A DNA stretch of 64,000 nucleotides from Lentisphaerae bacterium RIFOXYA12_64_32 (GTDB taxonomy: Bacteria > Verrucomicrobiota > Lentisphaeria > Oligosphaerales > YB12-FULL-65-16), in the NCBI GenBank assembly GCA_001803235.1, contig MHBL01000367.1, forward strand, positions 1 through 64,000, written 5' to 3'. This document shows, one piece after another, positions 7,347 to 16,277 of this stretch. Each line of letters begins with the position of its first letter. Positions within the stretch are counted from its first letter, which is position 1. The notes under the pieces are model-generated. The model was given only the letters and a program-made list of their open reading frames with translations. It searched no databases and was not told the DNA's origin. Both the position numbers and the translations under genes were made by a program.

Positions 7347-9872
7347 TCAGAACTGGAACAGCATCGGCTGCGCAGGTTGCGCAGGCTGCGCCTCACGTTT
7401 CTTCTTGCGTTCCCGGGTCTGCGCCAGCTTGGGCTCGCCGGTTTCACCCAGTTCGTTGCCTTCCAGATTGCCCAGGACTTCCTGGGCGCGCTCGATGACC
7501 GCCTTGGGCAGTCCGGCCAGGCGCGCCACGTGAATGCCGTAGCTCTTGTCGGTGCCGCCCGGCAGTATCTTGCGCAGAAAGATGATCTTCTCACTCCACT
7601 CCCGGACCGCAATGTTGTAGTTCTTGACCCCGCGCATGGTCAGCGCCAGCTCCGTCAATTCGTGGTAATGGGTGGCAAACAGCGTGCGCGCCTTCACGGG
7701 CGCGTGGTCGTGCAGATACTCTGCCACCGCCCAGGCCAGACTGAGCCCGTCAAACGTGCTCGTGCCGCGCCCAATCTCATCCAGGATGATCAGGCTCCGC
7801 GGCGTGGCGTTGTTCAAAATGTTCGCCGTCTCGATCATCTCAACCATGAACGTGCTCTGCCCACGCGAGATGTCGTCCGCCGCACCGACCCGGGTGAAAA
7901 TCCGGTCCACCATGCCGACGGTCGCCGAACGCACCGGAATGAAACTGCCCATCTGCGCCATCAGGACCAGCAACGCGACCTGCCGGATGTACGTGGACTT
8001 GCCGGCCATGTTCGGCCCCGTGAGGATCGCGAGTTGGTTCTCCAATGTGTCCAACAGCGTGTCGTTGGGCACGAACCGCTCCTCCTTCATCAGCGCATCG
8101 AGGACCGGGTGGCGGCCATCGCGAATGTCCAGCAGCGTGGAGTCGTCGACCGTGGGGCGCCGATAGTCGAGCCGAACCGCCACGTCCGCCAGCGACGCCA
8201 GCACGTCGACGGTCGCCAGGGCGCGCGCAATCCGCTGGATGCGCTCCGTCGAACCGATGACCTGCCCCCGAACCTCCTGGAACAACTCGTACTCCAGGGC
8301 CTGGCTCTTCTCCTCCGCGCCGAGGACCTTGTCCTCGATCTCCTTCAACTCGGGGGTGATGAAACGCTCGCCGTTGACCACGGTCTGCTTGCGAATGTAG
8401 TCCGCCGGAACCTGCGGCAGGTTCGCACGCGTGACCTCGATGAAGTACCCGAACACCTTGTTGAAACGCACCTTCAGCGACTTGATGCCGGAGCGCTGCT
8501 GCTCCGCGGCCTGGAACCCGGCAATCCACGTCTTGCCGTCGGTGGCAGCGTGGTGGTAGTCGTCCAGCGTCGAGTTGTAACCGGAACGGATGAGCCCGCC
8601 TTCCTTGATGGCCAGCGGCGGTTCGTCGACAATGGCGCGGTCGATGAGTTCGGTGACCTCCGGCAATTCGACCAAGTCCGCACAGAGCGACTGCATGAAC
8701 TCGGCCTGCACGTGGCTCAGGATGGCACGGATCCCCGGCACGGCCACCAGCCCGGCGTGGAGCACGCGCAGGTCGCGGGCATTGGCGTTGCCGACGTTCA
8801 ACCGCACGATCGTGCGCTCCAGATCGCGAACGGCACTCAACGCGTCACGCGTCTCACCCAGCAGCATGGGCTCGGCAGCGAAGGCCGCCACCACGTCGAG
8901 CCGGCGGTTGATCGCCTCACACTGCCGCAACGGCCGCAGAATCCACTCGCGCAGCAACCGCCCGCCCATGGGCGTCACGGTGTGGTCCAGCACGCCGAGC
9001 AGCGTGGCACTCTTGGCATCCGCAAAGATGGGGTCAACCAGTTCCAGGTTCCGCTGCGAGATCCGGTCCAGGACCATGCACTCGTCCGTCTGGTAGACCT
9101 GCAGACCGGTGATGTGCGTCGCACTGCGGCGCAGATTGCTCTGCGCGTACTGCAGGATACCGCCGGCGGCGCACACGGCCTGAGGCAGTCCCCGGCACCC
9201 GAACCCGTCCAGCGACGCCACCCCGAAATGGCGGCACAACCTGTCCGTTGCGACCTCCAGGTCAAAATGCCAATCCTCCAGTGGCGTCCAGGCGATCTTG
9301 CCCGAAACATCGGGCAGGCCCTGCTCACTCCACCGAGCATGCTCCGTCGTCGGCAGCAGGCACTCCGCCGGCTGAACCCGGTGCAACTCGGTTTCCAGGG
9401 CGTGCAGGGTCTCCAGTTCGGTGACCCGGAAATCGCCCGTACTCACGTCCAGAAGGGCCACGCCAAACCGCCCGCGCGCCGGACTGATCGCCATCAGGAA
9501 GTTGCTCCGGGACGCCGACAGGACGTCGTCGTCCACGACCGTGCCGGGAGTGATGACCTGAATGACGTCGCGCCGCACGATGCCCTTGGCGAACTTCGGG
9601 TCCTCCATCTGCTCAGCCACGGCCACCTTCACCCCGGCCTCCAGCAACCGCGGCATGTAGCTGCGCAGCGCGTGGTGCGGCACCCCGCACATCGGCACGC
9701 CGCCACGCTGCGTCAGCACGATGTCCAGAATGGGCGCGACGCGCTTGGCGTCGTCGAAAAAAACTTCGTAGAAATCGCCCATGCGGAACAGCAGCACGGC
9801 ATCCGCAGGCAGGTCCTTCTTGGCCTGCATGTACTGCCGCATCGCCGGCGTAAGGTTGGAATTGGAAGACAT
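7347..9872 (-). CDS. mutS: DNA mismatch repair protein MutS
   Basis: Recognises mismatches and starts mismatch repair. The mismatch-binding Phe and Glu are F34 and E36 in GDFYEVFF. The connector, core and clamp regions follow, then the ATPase with Walker A GPNMAGKS near residue 617, the signature ISRGQSTFMVEM, and Walker B IILDEIGRGTSTFDG. The helix-turn-helix dimerisation end (YGIHVARLAGLPKAVIERA) is intact and a basic tail follows. Length, 841 residues, matches MutS1. It reads in the same direction as the ACT-domain gene upstream, separated by 167 bases that contain a ten-C run. Confidence 0.97.
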   Translation of the reverse strand: MSSNSNLTPAMRQYMQAKKDLPADAVLLFRMGDFYEVFFDDAKRVAPILDIVLTQRGGVPMCGVPHHALRSYMPRLLEAGVKVAVAEQMEDPKFAKGIVRRDVIQVITPGTVVDDDVLSASRSNFLMAISPARGRFGVALLDVSTGDFRVTELETLHALETELHRVQPAECLLPTTEHARWSEQGLPDVSGKIAWTPLEDWHFDLEVATDRLCRHFGVASLDGFGCRGLPQAVCAAGGILQYAQSNLRRSATHITGLQVYQTDECMVLDRISQRNLELVDPIFADAKSATLLGVLDHTVTPMGGRLLREWILRPLRQCEAINRRLDVVAAFAAEPMLLGETRDALSAVRDLERTIVRLNVGNANARDLRVLHAGLVAVPGIRAILSHVQAEFMQSLCADLVELPEVTELIDRAIVDEPPLAIKEGGLIRSGYNSTLDDYHHAATDGKTWIAGFQAAEQQRSGIKSLKVRFNKVFGYFIEVTRANLPQVPADYIRKQTVVNGERFITPELKEIEDKVLGAEEKSQALEYELFQEVRGQVIGSTERIQRIARALATVDVLASLADVAVRLDYRRPTVDDSTLLDIRDGRHPVLDALMKEERFVPNDTLLDTLENQLAILTGPNMAGKSTYIRQVALLVLMAQMGSFIPVRSATVGMVDRIFTRVGAADDISRGQSTFMVEMIETANILNNATPRSLIILDEIGRGTSTFDGLSLAWAVAEYLHDHAPVKARTLFATHYHELTELALTMRGVKNYNIAVREWSEKIIFLRKILPGGTDKSYGIHVARLAGLPKAVIERAQEVLGNLEGNELGETGEPKLAQTRERKKKREAQPAQPAQPMLFQF

Positions 9873-10039
9873 TCGCTCTGTGGGATACAGACCAGAACAC
9901 GCACCGGCGCTGGAACAACGGGGCGACCGGGGACCAGGATGACCGACACCCGAGTCCCGCCCCCCCCCCGCGTACGACTCCCGAGCCCCGAGGCCGGATC
10001 CGTACGGCGACGCGCGAACACCCCAGACTGTGCCGGCGT

Positions 10040-10477
10040 CTACTTCGCGTTGCCGGTCAGGTCAACCTGCGCGAAAACGCTAATCCCCGCCTCGCTGAGT
10101 CGCTTGGCAGCCTTGTCGGGATCGTCAAAACGGAAGATCAGCGCGGCACGCCCCGTCTTCCACTCGGTGAAGGCATACATGTACTCGACATTCACGCCCG
10201 CGCTCTGCAGCACGACAAGCACTTTCGCCAAGCCGCCCGGCTTGTCTTCCACTTCGACCGCGGTGACGTCGTTTGCCACACACACGACGTTGTGCTTGCG
10301 CAAGACCTCCTGGGCCTTGTCCACATCGTTGACAATCAGACGCAGAATCCCGAAGTCACTCGTGTCGGCCAGCGCCAGCGCCCGGATGTTCACCCCGGCA
10401 TCGCCCAGGATCCCGGTCACGTGCGCCAACCGCCCCGCTTTGTTCTCCAGAAAGATCGACAACTGCTTGATGTTCAT
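10040..10477 (-). CDS. Tandem ACT-domain protein
   Basis: A 145-residue cytoplasmic protein made of two ACT domains (about residues 1-68 and 70-138), recognised by FLENKAGRLAHVTGILGDAG and VEDKPGGLAKVLVVLQSAGV. ACT domains bind amino acids or similar small ligands. Stand-alone double-ACT proteins are commonly found beside phenylacetate-CoA ligase genes, as here, and are thought to regulate aromatic amino acid or aryl-acid metabolism. A purine-rich AAAGGGGG precedes the ATG. The gene lies downstream of paaK on the same strand, across a repeat-filled gap of about 260 bases. Confidence 0.85.
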   Translation of the reverse strand: MNIKQLSIFLENKAGRLAHVTGILGDAGVNIRALALADTSDFGILRLIVNDVDKAQEVLRKHNVVCVANDVTAVEVEDKPGGLAKVLVVLQSAGVNVEYMYAFTEWKTGRAALIFRFDDPDKAAKRLSEAGISVFAQVDLTGNAK

Positions 10478-10650
10478 GGTGCCCCCTTTATCTCACTGCC
10501 TACGACTCCGGGCATCCGTCGCAGAATCCCGCCTGCCGGACAAAACAGACCCCAACGGACGAAACGGACGGATCGGACCATGCACTCAGACGCTCACCTG
10601 TTCACGCCCCCCCCCATCATCCCATTCGGCCCGCTCTTCCCCTCCGCCCC

Positions 10651-10732
10651 GCTCCCCGCTCCCCGCTCCCCGCTCCCTGCTCCCTGCTCCGTGCCCCGTG
10701 CCCCGTGCCCCGTGCCCCGTGCCCCGTGCCCC
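10651..10732 (-). repeat. Heptamer array (GGGGCAC and GGGGAGC)
   Basis: Read on the minus strand, six GGGGCAC units are followed by GGGGAGC-type units, all with period seven. The array starts four bases downstream of the paaK stop codon, so the transcript running toward the ACT gene would carry at least six G4 tracts. Confidence 0.9.
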
Positions 10733-10735
10733 GCG

Positions 10736-12040
10736 CTACTTCTTCTCCCGCAGGTCGAGGACGCGCTTGGCCTTGCCTACGCTCCGTTCGATGGTACCGG
10801 GCTCGACCAGGCTCACCTTCGCCGACAAGCCGAACAGCGATTTCATCCGCTCGCTGATCTTCTTCTGCAGCTTCTCCATCTCTTTGACCCGGTCCGAGAA
10901 CGTTTCCGCCGAGACCTCGACGCGAATCTCCAGGTCGTCGAGTTCTTTGCTGCGCGTCAACACCAGCAGGTAGTGCGGCATCGTGCCCTCGGCCTCGAGC
11001 AGGATTTCCTCAACCTGCGACGGGTACAGGTTCACACCGCGGACGATCATCATGTCGTCGCTGCGGTGCGACACCCGCGCCATGCGCACAATCGTGCGGC
11101 CGCAGGCGCACTTGCTGTAGTCCAATCTAGAAATGTCGCGTGTCCGGTAGCGGATCAGCGGCATCGCCTGCTTGGTGATCGTGGTGAAGACCAACTCACC
11201 CTCCTCGCCGAGGCCCTTGACCGCGCCGGTCTCGGAGTCGATGATCTCAGGGTAGAAGTGGTCCTCGAACACGTGCAACCCGCACTTGGCCTCGCAATCG
11301 CTGGAGACGCCGGGACCGATAATCTCCGAGAGACCGTAAATGTCGAACGCCGAAATCCCCGTCGCCGCCTCAATACGCTTGCGCATCTCGTCGGACCATG
11401 GCTCGGCGCCGAAGATGCCTTTCTTCAGCTTCGTCTTCTGGATCGGATGCCCGGCCTGCGCCGCCGCTTCGGCCAGGTGCAGGAAGTACGACGGCGTGCA
11501 GCAGATGGCCGTAACGCCGAAGTCGTTCATCACCAGAATCTGGCGCTCCGTGTTGCCACCGCTCATCGGGATCACGGTGCAACCGACGCGTTCCAGCCCG
11601 TAATGCGCCCCCAACCCGCCCGTGAACAAGCCGTACCCGTACGCGTTCTGCACCACGTCTTCGGGGCCAATCCCGATGCACTGGAACGTGCGCGCCATGA
11701 CCTCAGACCAGGTCCGAATGTCCTCCGCGGTGTACCCAACGACAATCGGCTTGCCCGTGGTCCCGCTCGAGGCGTGAACCCGTACCACGTCCTTGCGTTC
11801 CGATGAGAACAGGCCGAACGGATACGTGTCCCGCAGGTCCTTCTTCATGGTGAACGGAAACTTCGCCAAGTCCTCCAGTCTCTGAAGGTCCGAAGGCTTG
11901 ACGCCCTTCTCATCAAACGCCTTGCGGTAGAACGGCACACGTTCATAGACCCGCTCCAGCGTGGCCCGCATCCGCGTCAACTGCGCGCGCCGCAACCCGT
12001 CGCGATCGAGAAAGTCCTTCAGGTACAAGTCTTCTCTCAT
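10736..12040 (-). CDS. paaK: Phenylacetate-CoA ligase
   Basis: Adenylate-forming enzyme that activates phenylacetate or a related aryl acid to its CoA thioester. The ATP-binding loop [14 protein letters not shown] lies near residue 90, [12 protein letters not shown] and the C-terminal adenylation domain follow, and the 434-residue length is normal for the family. The start at 12040 is fixed by a strong GGAGGAG seven bases upstream; the frame is open further but without support. In anaerobes such homologues often act with indolepyruvate or phenylpyruvate oxidoreductases, which are not in this window. The double-ACT gene downstream supports a link to aromatic amino acid breakdown. Confidence 0.9.
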   Translation of the reverse strand: MREDLYLKDFLDRDGLRRAQLTRMRATLERVYERVPFYRKAFDEKGVKPSDLQRLEDLAKFPFTMKKDLRDTYPFGLFSSERKDVVRVHASSGTTGKPIVVGYTAEDIRTWSEVMARTFQCIGIGPEDVVQNAYGYGLFTGGLGAHYGLERVGCTVIPMSGGNTERQILVMNDFGVTAICCTPSYFLHLAEAAAQAGHPIQKTKLKKGIFGAEPWSDEMRKRIEAATGISAFDIYGLSEIIGPGVSSDCEAKCGLHVFEDHFYPEIIDSETGAVKGLGEEGELVFTTITKQAMPLIRYRTRDISRLDYSKCACGRTIVRMARVSHRSDDMMIVRGVNLYPSQVEEILLEAEGTMPHYLLVLTRSKELDDLEIRVEVSAETFSDRVKEMEKLQKKISERMKSLFGLSAKVSLVEPGTIERSVGKAKRVLDLREKK

Positions 12041-12182
12041 CGTCTCCTCCACCGTCTCAGTTGCCGAACGCCCTTGCCCCTGGCACACGATGGCCCGTAC
12101 GCCTTAATCAACACCTGTCACCGCAGGGCGGAATCATCATAACATTGCCGGCCCCCGGGCGAAATCAAGTCCCGGTAGCGGG

Positions 12183-12339
12183 CAGGGCTGTTTCAAGATT
12201 CTCCGCCTGCGGGACCGACAAGTACCCCCGGCGTGTCCCCACGCCGGGGGGGGCCGGCCTGGGGACAGGCCGGCCCTACTGAACGCGCGTCGATACGGAG
12301 CGTTCCCATGCGGCGTGACCCGATCTTGAAACAGCCCTG
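12183..12339 (+). mobile_element. MITE-like element, family B, copy 1
   Basis: A 157-bp element bounded by CAGGGCTGTTTCAAGAT and its inverted copy. Flanking nine-mers GGTAGCGGG (left) and GGGAGCGGG (right) match at eight of nine bases. The interior holds two hairpins, CCCCCGGCG...CGCCGGGGG and GGCCGGCC...GGCCGGCC. Copy 3 at 58861-59014 shares this interior; the copy at 16094-16229 shares only the ends. Confidence 0.75.
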
Positions 12340-12363
12340 GGGAGCGGGGCTCGGCCTGGCCCC

Positions 12364-12541
12364 GTGGCGCGGGACCTCCGGGACCGCGGCAGAGTCCCTC
12401 GGGTCCGTCTCGGACCGAGGATCTCGGCCGGAGATCCGTCTTCGCCCAAGCAGCTTCCGCCGTCGCTCTGGCTATGGCGGACATGTCGCCGGACAAGACC
12501 GGCCCGAGCATTCTGCTTCGGCGCGGGACGCGCCCAGCCAC
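12364..12541 (+). repeat. Family C intergenic repeat, long form
   Basis: Begins GTGGCGCGGGACCTCCGGGA and ends CGGCGCGGGACGCG, with near-symmetric ends. It carries an extra block (CAGCTTCCGCCGTCGCTCTG and following) that is shared only with the copy at 38565-38740 and absent from the short copies. Confidence 0.7.
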
Positions 12542-12564
12542 GGGTGCCGGCGGCGCGCGCCGCC

Positions 12565-15500
12565 CTACTGCGGCTGCGTCGGCGCCGCCACGGCAAACCG
12601 CACTGACTCGGTCCCGTCCGCGGCCCGGCGCGTCCACTGCAGTTCGGACGCCCCGGCGGGCACTAGTGCCGTCCCAGCCGGCGACAGGTCCTGGATCCGG
12701 AACACATCCGCCGTCCCATCCGGGACGCGCACTTCGAAGACCAACTCCCCGGGCGCCGGTGCGGCGCCGGACACCGCCTCGACCGTCAACCCGGCCGCAT
12801 CCTCACCCTTGGCCAACGGAATGCACACGTAGGCGAATTGCACCATCCCACTGCCCTTGCGCGCATATACCGCCGTGGGGACCGGACGCCACGGCCCGTT
12901 CGCCCAACCCTGCACCGGGTCCTCCTGCCCCTTGACCACGCGCGCCGCCAGCCCGTTGCCCGCCAGCGGCACGATCAGCAGGTTGGCCGTGTCCGCATTC
13001 TGCGTGCGCACCGCCAGCGTCGTCTCATCGAGAACGGCGTTCTCCGAGCTCAAATGGAAAAGCGCCTCGTAGGCGTGCTCCGCCGTGTCCGATGGCCTCA
13101 GGGTGTCTTGCATGATGTAGTAGCGCGGCTTGACGAACAGCACGCGCCGCGTGTGCTCGACGCTCGCATCCGCCTTCGGGCCATACCCGTCCCGGTACGT
13201 GCCGCGTGCGAAGTCCGCAACCTCCGTGCTCTGCCACAGCGTGTCGTTGTCCGGCGGCACCGGCTTGTCCCAGGGCCGCGGCCAAAACAAAGTCTTGGCG
13301 CGGTGCGCGCGCCGGTTCTGGCCCAGCCCGTCGACCAGGATCGTGTTGTGCCCGGGCGTGTCGATGGCGTACCGGCGCCACTTGCTGCGGTCGTACGAGT
13401 AGTTGCCGGGGTCGAGCAGGAGCTCGCGGCCGTACGCCCACAGCACCACGTGCAGCTTGTCCTCGTGCTCGTGCCCGTACCCGAGCGGCCCGGAGTCGAA
13501 CAGCAGGTACACGGCATCCTTGTCCCAGCCCGAGCGCATAACGTAGTGACCGCAGTACGGGAACGCATGCGAAACCTCGGCGGGCATCGTGCCGCGCGCG
13601 CCCAGCGTCGAGCCGAACAGGAAATCCTCGCGGCCCGGGAACAGGGAATAGCCGCGCGCCAAGGCCCCGCGCACGTCGGCGGGGCCGGAGTCGTTCAGAC
13701 CGGGAAGCGCACCGTTCGGCATCATGGCCAGAAGCTGGTAGTTATACATCTTCTCGATTTTCGCCAGGTAGTCCGCAGGCAGTTCGGCACGCAGCCCGTT
13801 CATGTCGGCGCGGTCCACCAGGTTCGACACATTGCTGACCACCCAGTTGCTGTAACCGGACGCCAGTTCGTACTCCATGCCGTCGGGATAGACCTCGTCG
13901 TCCAATTGCCGGTACAGCCGCTCGACAGCCACCTTGCGCCACTCCGGCGCGTCGCGGAACTCGGGGAACATCATCCCGGCGGTGTACAGGCCCATGGACT
14001 CCTCGGTGAGCCAGTTCCCGCTCGACGGCCACTGCCGCAGGTGCCGCGCCTGCTCGCCAAACGACCGCACAATGGCGACCACCGCCTCGTCGGTGAACGG
14101 CGGCGCGCCCAGACACCGGTACAACGCGTCCAGCCAGACGTTCTCCAGGCGAATGCCCGTGGTCAGCGTCTGCCACGACGAGTCGGTCATGGCATTCCCG
14201 TTCCCGGACGTGAGCCGCGGACGCGGGTTACAGCGGATCCAGTCCATCCACATCTCCGCCAACGCCGTCGCATACCGCTCATTGCCGGTCTCCCAATAGG
14301 CGCGGGCAAGCGTGGTGAAGTAGGCGTGCCGGTGCAGGCTCTCGTTCCACAGGTGCGTGCGGAACTCGCCCTCGGTCGGGTTGGCGTGCCAGTCGATTCG
14401 GTCCTTGAACTCAAGGCTCCACTCGCGCCCGCCGGCGTAGCTCCAGGCAAACTTCTTCTGCATCCACGCCTCGGCCCCCTTTTGGCTCTGCGGCGGATCG
14501 GAGTCCAAGACAATGATGAACTTGCCCCCGGTCGCCTTGGCCGACCAGAGCCAGAACTCGAGCTGGTCATACCCCGTCCAGTCGTGCGGAATGCGCCACA
14601 GCGTGATGCCCGAGGTCAAAACCGGGTTGCCCCACTTGCCGGCGAACTGGCCGCCGTGAGCCTGCTCGTTCGTCCGTTCCAAGCCGCCGAACGAACGACC
14701 TTCAGTCTCGAACGTCGCCACCTCGGCGCGCCCCGTCGGCCCCGACAGTGCAATGTCATCGAAGCACAGCACGGTCTCGGGGTTCGGCGTCAGTTCCCAA
14801 CCGCTGGCGTGAAACGACAGATTCTTGATCCACTGCCAGCCTATCGGCTTCTTGCCCTGCTTACCCTTGCCCTCCACCACCGCTTCACCCTGGAAGTCGC
14901 TCTTCTTCAGCTCAAAACGCTTCCATCCCTCCCAGTCCACCGTGACGAACGTGGAATAGTAATCCCACTGGCCGGGGGCGCGGTCCTCTTCGATCGCCGG
15001 AACCTTGACGCCCAGGAACGGGTGGTCGCGCCAGTCAATGGTCCAGCGCGGGGCCTGGCGCTCGCGGATGTGCCGCGCAAACTCGCGCGTCGCCGCAACC
15101 CAGTCCTTGGCGTCCACGGCCGCCTTCACCGCGACCAGGTCAGGCCGCGCCAGGTCCAGCGATGTGAAGAACTCCTCGTCTGACGTTGCAACATCTTGTA
15201 CTGCAAGTAGCTCCACGTCCGAAACGTGCAGGACCGTTTCCGGGTTCGGCGTGTTGTCCCAGCCGGACGCGGTCAGCGTGATCCCGTCGACCTTGTTCCA
15301 GCCGACCGGGTTCCGGGCCGCGCCCAGTTCACGCAGCGGCAGCAGGAACTGCCGCCAATCGGTCCAGTCGACCGTGATCTTGTAGGAGTAGTAGTCACTG
15401 CCCTCTTCGGCCGCGTTTTCCGAGGGGATGATCAACATGAACGCCGCCCCGGTGGCTTTGCCGGAATGCAGCCAGAACGACAGGGCGCCGTACCCGGACC

Positions 15501-15714
15501 AGTCCGCCGGCGGATTGAACTGCACGCTCAGTGCCGGGTTCTCGGCATGCGCCCAACGCAGGGACGGCGCACCGCCGCGGGTGATGACAGGGTCCAAGGC
15601 GCCGCCCTGCCACGCACTCACGTCGAGCAGCGTACCTGCGGTCAGGGGCCCAAGCCCCGCCACCAGACACACCCCCACAAGTCCGGCCCATGCGATGCGT
15701 CCGATTCTGTTCAT
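12565..15714 (-). CDS. Secreted heparinase II/III-type polysaccharide lyase with inserted jelly-roll modules
   Basis: A 1049-residue exported protein. A signal peptide occupies residues 1-26 (IAWAGLVGVCLVAGLG). A jelly-roll carbohydrate-binding-like module follows (to about 165), then a short helical piece (VKAAVDAKDWVAATREFARH) typical of heparinase N-termini. Two more jelly-roll-like modules interrupt that domain (about 240-440) before the alpha/alpha toroid resumes (LARAYWETGNERYATALAEM). The C-terminal heparinase II/III beta-sandwich contains GYGHEHEDKLH near residue 748 and LLLDPGNYSYD. Modules 1 and 2 share the phrase TPNPETVL, showing internal duplication. The start at 15714 has GGAGGG upstream and begins the signal peptide. 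Substrate is probably an acidic polysaccharide (heparin-like, alginate or ulvan); which one cannot be told. Confidence 0.85.
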   Translation of the reverse strand: MNRIGRIAWAGLVGVCLVAGLGPLTAGTLLDVSAWQGGALDPVITRGGAPSLRWAHAENPALSVQFNPPADWSGYGALSFWLHSGKATGAAFMLIIPSENAAEEGSDYYSYKITVDWTDWRQFLLPLRELGAARNPVGWNKVDGITLTASGWDNTPNPETVLHVSDVELLAVQDVATSDEEFFTSLDLARPDLVAVKAAVDAKDWVAATREFARHIRERQAPRWTIDWRDHPFLGVKVPAIEEDRAPGQWDYYSTFVTVDWEGWKRFELKKSDFQGEAVVEGKGKQGKKPIGWQWIKNLSFHASGWELTPNPETVLCFDDIALSGPTGRAEVATFETEGRSFGGLERTNEQAHGGQFAGKWGNPVLTSGITLWRIPHDWTGYDQLEFWLWSAKATGGKFIIVLDSDPPQSQKGAEAWMQKKFAWSYAGGREWSLEFKDRIDWHANPTEGEFRTHLWNESLHRHAYFTTLARAYWETGNERYATALAEMWMDWIRCNPRPRLTSGNGNAMTDSSWQTLTTGIRLENVWLDALYRCLGAPPFTDEAVVAIVRSFGEQARHLRQWPSSGNWLTEESMGLYTAGMMFPEFRDAPEWRKVAVERLYRQLDDEVYPDGMEYELASGYSNWVVSNVSNLVDRADMNGLRAELPADYLAKIEKMYNYQLLAMMPNGALPGLNDSGPADVRGALARGYSLFPGREDFLFGSTLGARGTMPAEVSHAFPYCGHYVMRSGWDKDAVYLLFDSGPLGYGHEHEDKLHVVLWAYGRELLLDPGNYSYDRSKWRRYAIDTPGHNTILVDGLGQNRRAHRAKTLFWPRPWDKPVPPDNDTLWQSTEVADFARGTYRDGYGPKADASVEHTRRVLFVKPRYYIMQDTLRPSDTAEHAYEALFHLSSENAVLDETTLAVRTQNADTANLLIVPLAGNGLAARVVKGQEDPVQGWANGPWRPVPTAVYARKGSGMVQFAYVCIPLAKGEDAAGLTVEAVSGAAPAPGELVFEVRVPDGTADVFRIQDLSPAGTALVPAGASELQWTRRAADGTESVRFAVAAPTQPQ

Positions 15715-15796
15715 CCACACCCTCCGTCCTGTTCGCTGTGCCCCACTTGAACCAAGCATTGTTTCCCGCCACCCAGGCAACACCCCGCCTTCCGCA

Positions 15797-15953
15797 TAAT
15801 GCGTCCGTCGCGGGTGGAGATAAGGTCGAAGTCTGACTTGGGCTGACGCCTAAAGTGGTCGGAGCGGCTCGCTCCGACACCCGCGGGAGCGAGCCGCTCC
15901 CGCCACTTTGCTCATCTTCCGCCCAACCGTGCACCCGCGACTGACGCATTACC
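15797..15953 (-). mobile_element. MITE-like element, family A, copy 2
   Basis: Inverted copy of the element at 269-424, with the same terminal inverted repeat (one end altered to CCGT). CCTTCCGCAT is directly repeated on both sides (15788-15797 and 15954-15963), consistent with a target duplication. The near identity of two copies 15 kb apart suggests recent spread. Confidence 0.75.
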
Positions 15954-16093
15954 CCTTCCGCATCCTTCGCTCTGGCTCTCCGCACTGCAGAATGCTATAG
16001 TCTGTCGCCCGATGGACAGCACCGTGAAAATCGCCTCACCCGAGGCAACGTAGAGGCCGAAGGCGACGCGGTCAAGCGCCGCCATACCTGCGT

Positions 16094-16229
16094 CAGGGCT
16101 GTTTCTTTTTCGGCTTCCAGGAGTTCGGCCAGTGGCTCGGACGGTCCCCGGCCGAAGGGAACTGCGGTCCGGAACGTCCCGCGCCACAATGCGCTCGATG
16201 CCCCCAAAGGCGAAAAAGAAACAGCCCTG
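16094..16229. mobile_element. MITE-like element, family B, copy 2
   Basis: A 136-bp element with perfect 19-base terminal inverted repeats CAGGGCTGTTTCTTTTTCG. The nine-base sequence TACCTGCGT is repeated exactly at 16085-16093 and 16230-16238, an ideal target-site duplication. It shares the terminal CAGGGCTGTTTC with the other family B copies but has a different interior. Confidence 0.85.
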
Positions 16230-16277
16230 TACCTGCGTCGGCACGAAGCCGGAAAGAGGATCCGGAAACCCACAACC

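Larger units (their letters stand above)
12041..12564. other. Repeat-filled intergenic region
   Basis: No gene seen. Nearly all of it is accounted for by a family B element and a long family C repeat lying side by side, plus about 140 bases of paaK leader. Confidence 0.6.
15715..16277. other. Intergenic region with two MITE-like elements
   Basis: No gene seen. It contains the second family A copy and one family B copy. TATAGT at 15996-16001 is a possible -10 for the rightward glycosyltransferase operon; the family B element would then sit in the transcribed leader. Confidence 0.5.

Noticed and set aside
6801-10973. A 1390-codon open frame opposite mutS
   Set aside because: It is the high-GC antisense shadow of mutS and its neighbours; it is Arg/His-rich, has no domain and crosses three real genes.
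12838-15183. A 781-codon rightward open frame
   Set aside because: Antisense shadow of the heparinase-type gene, with no start context or recognisable domain.
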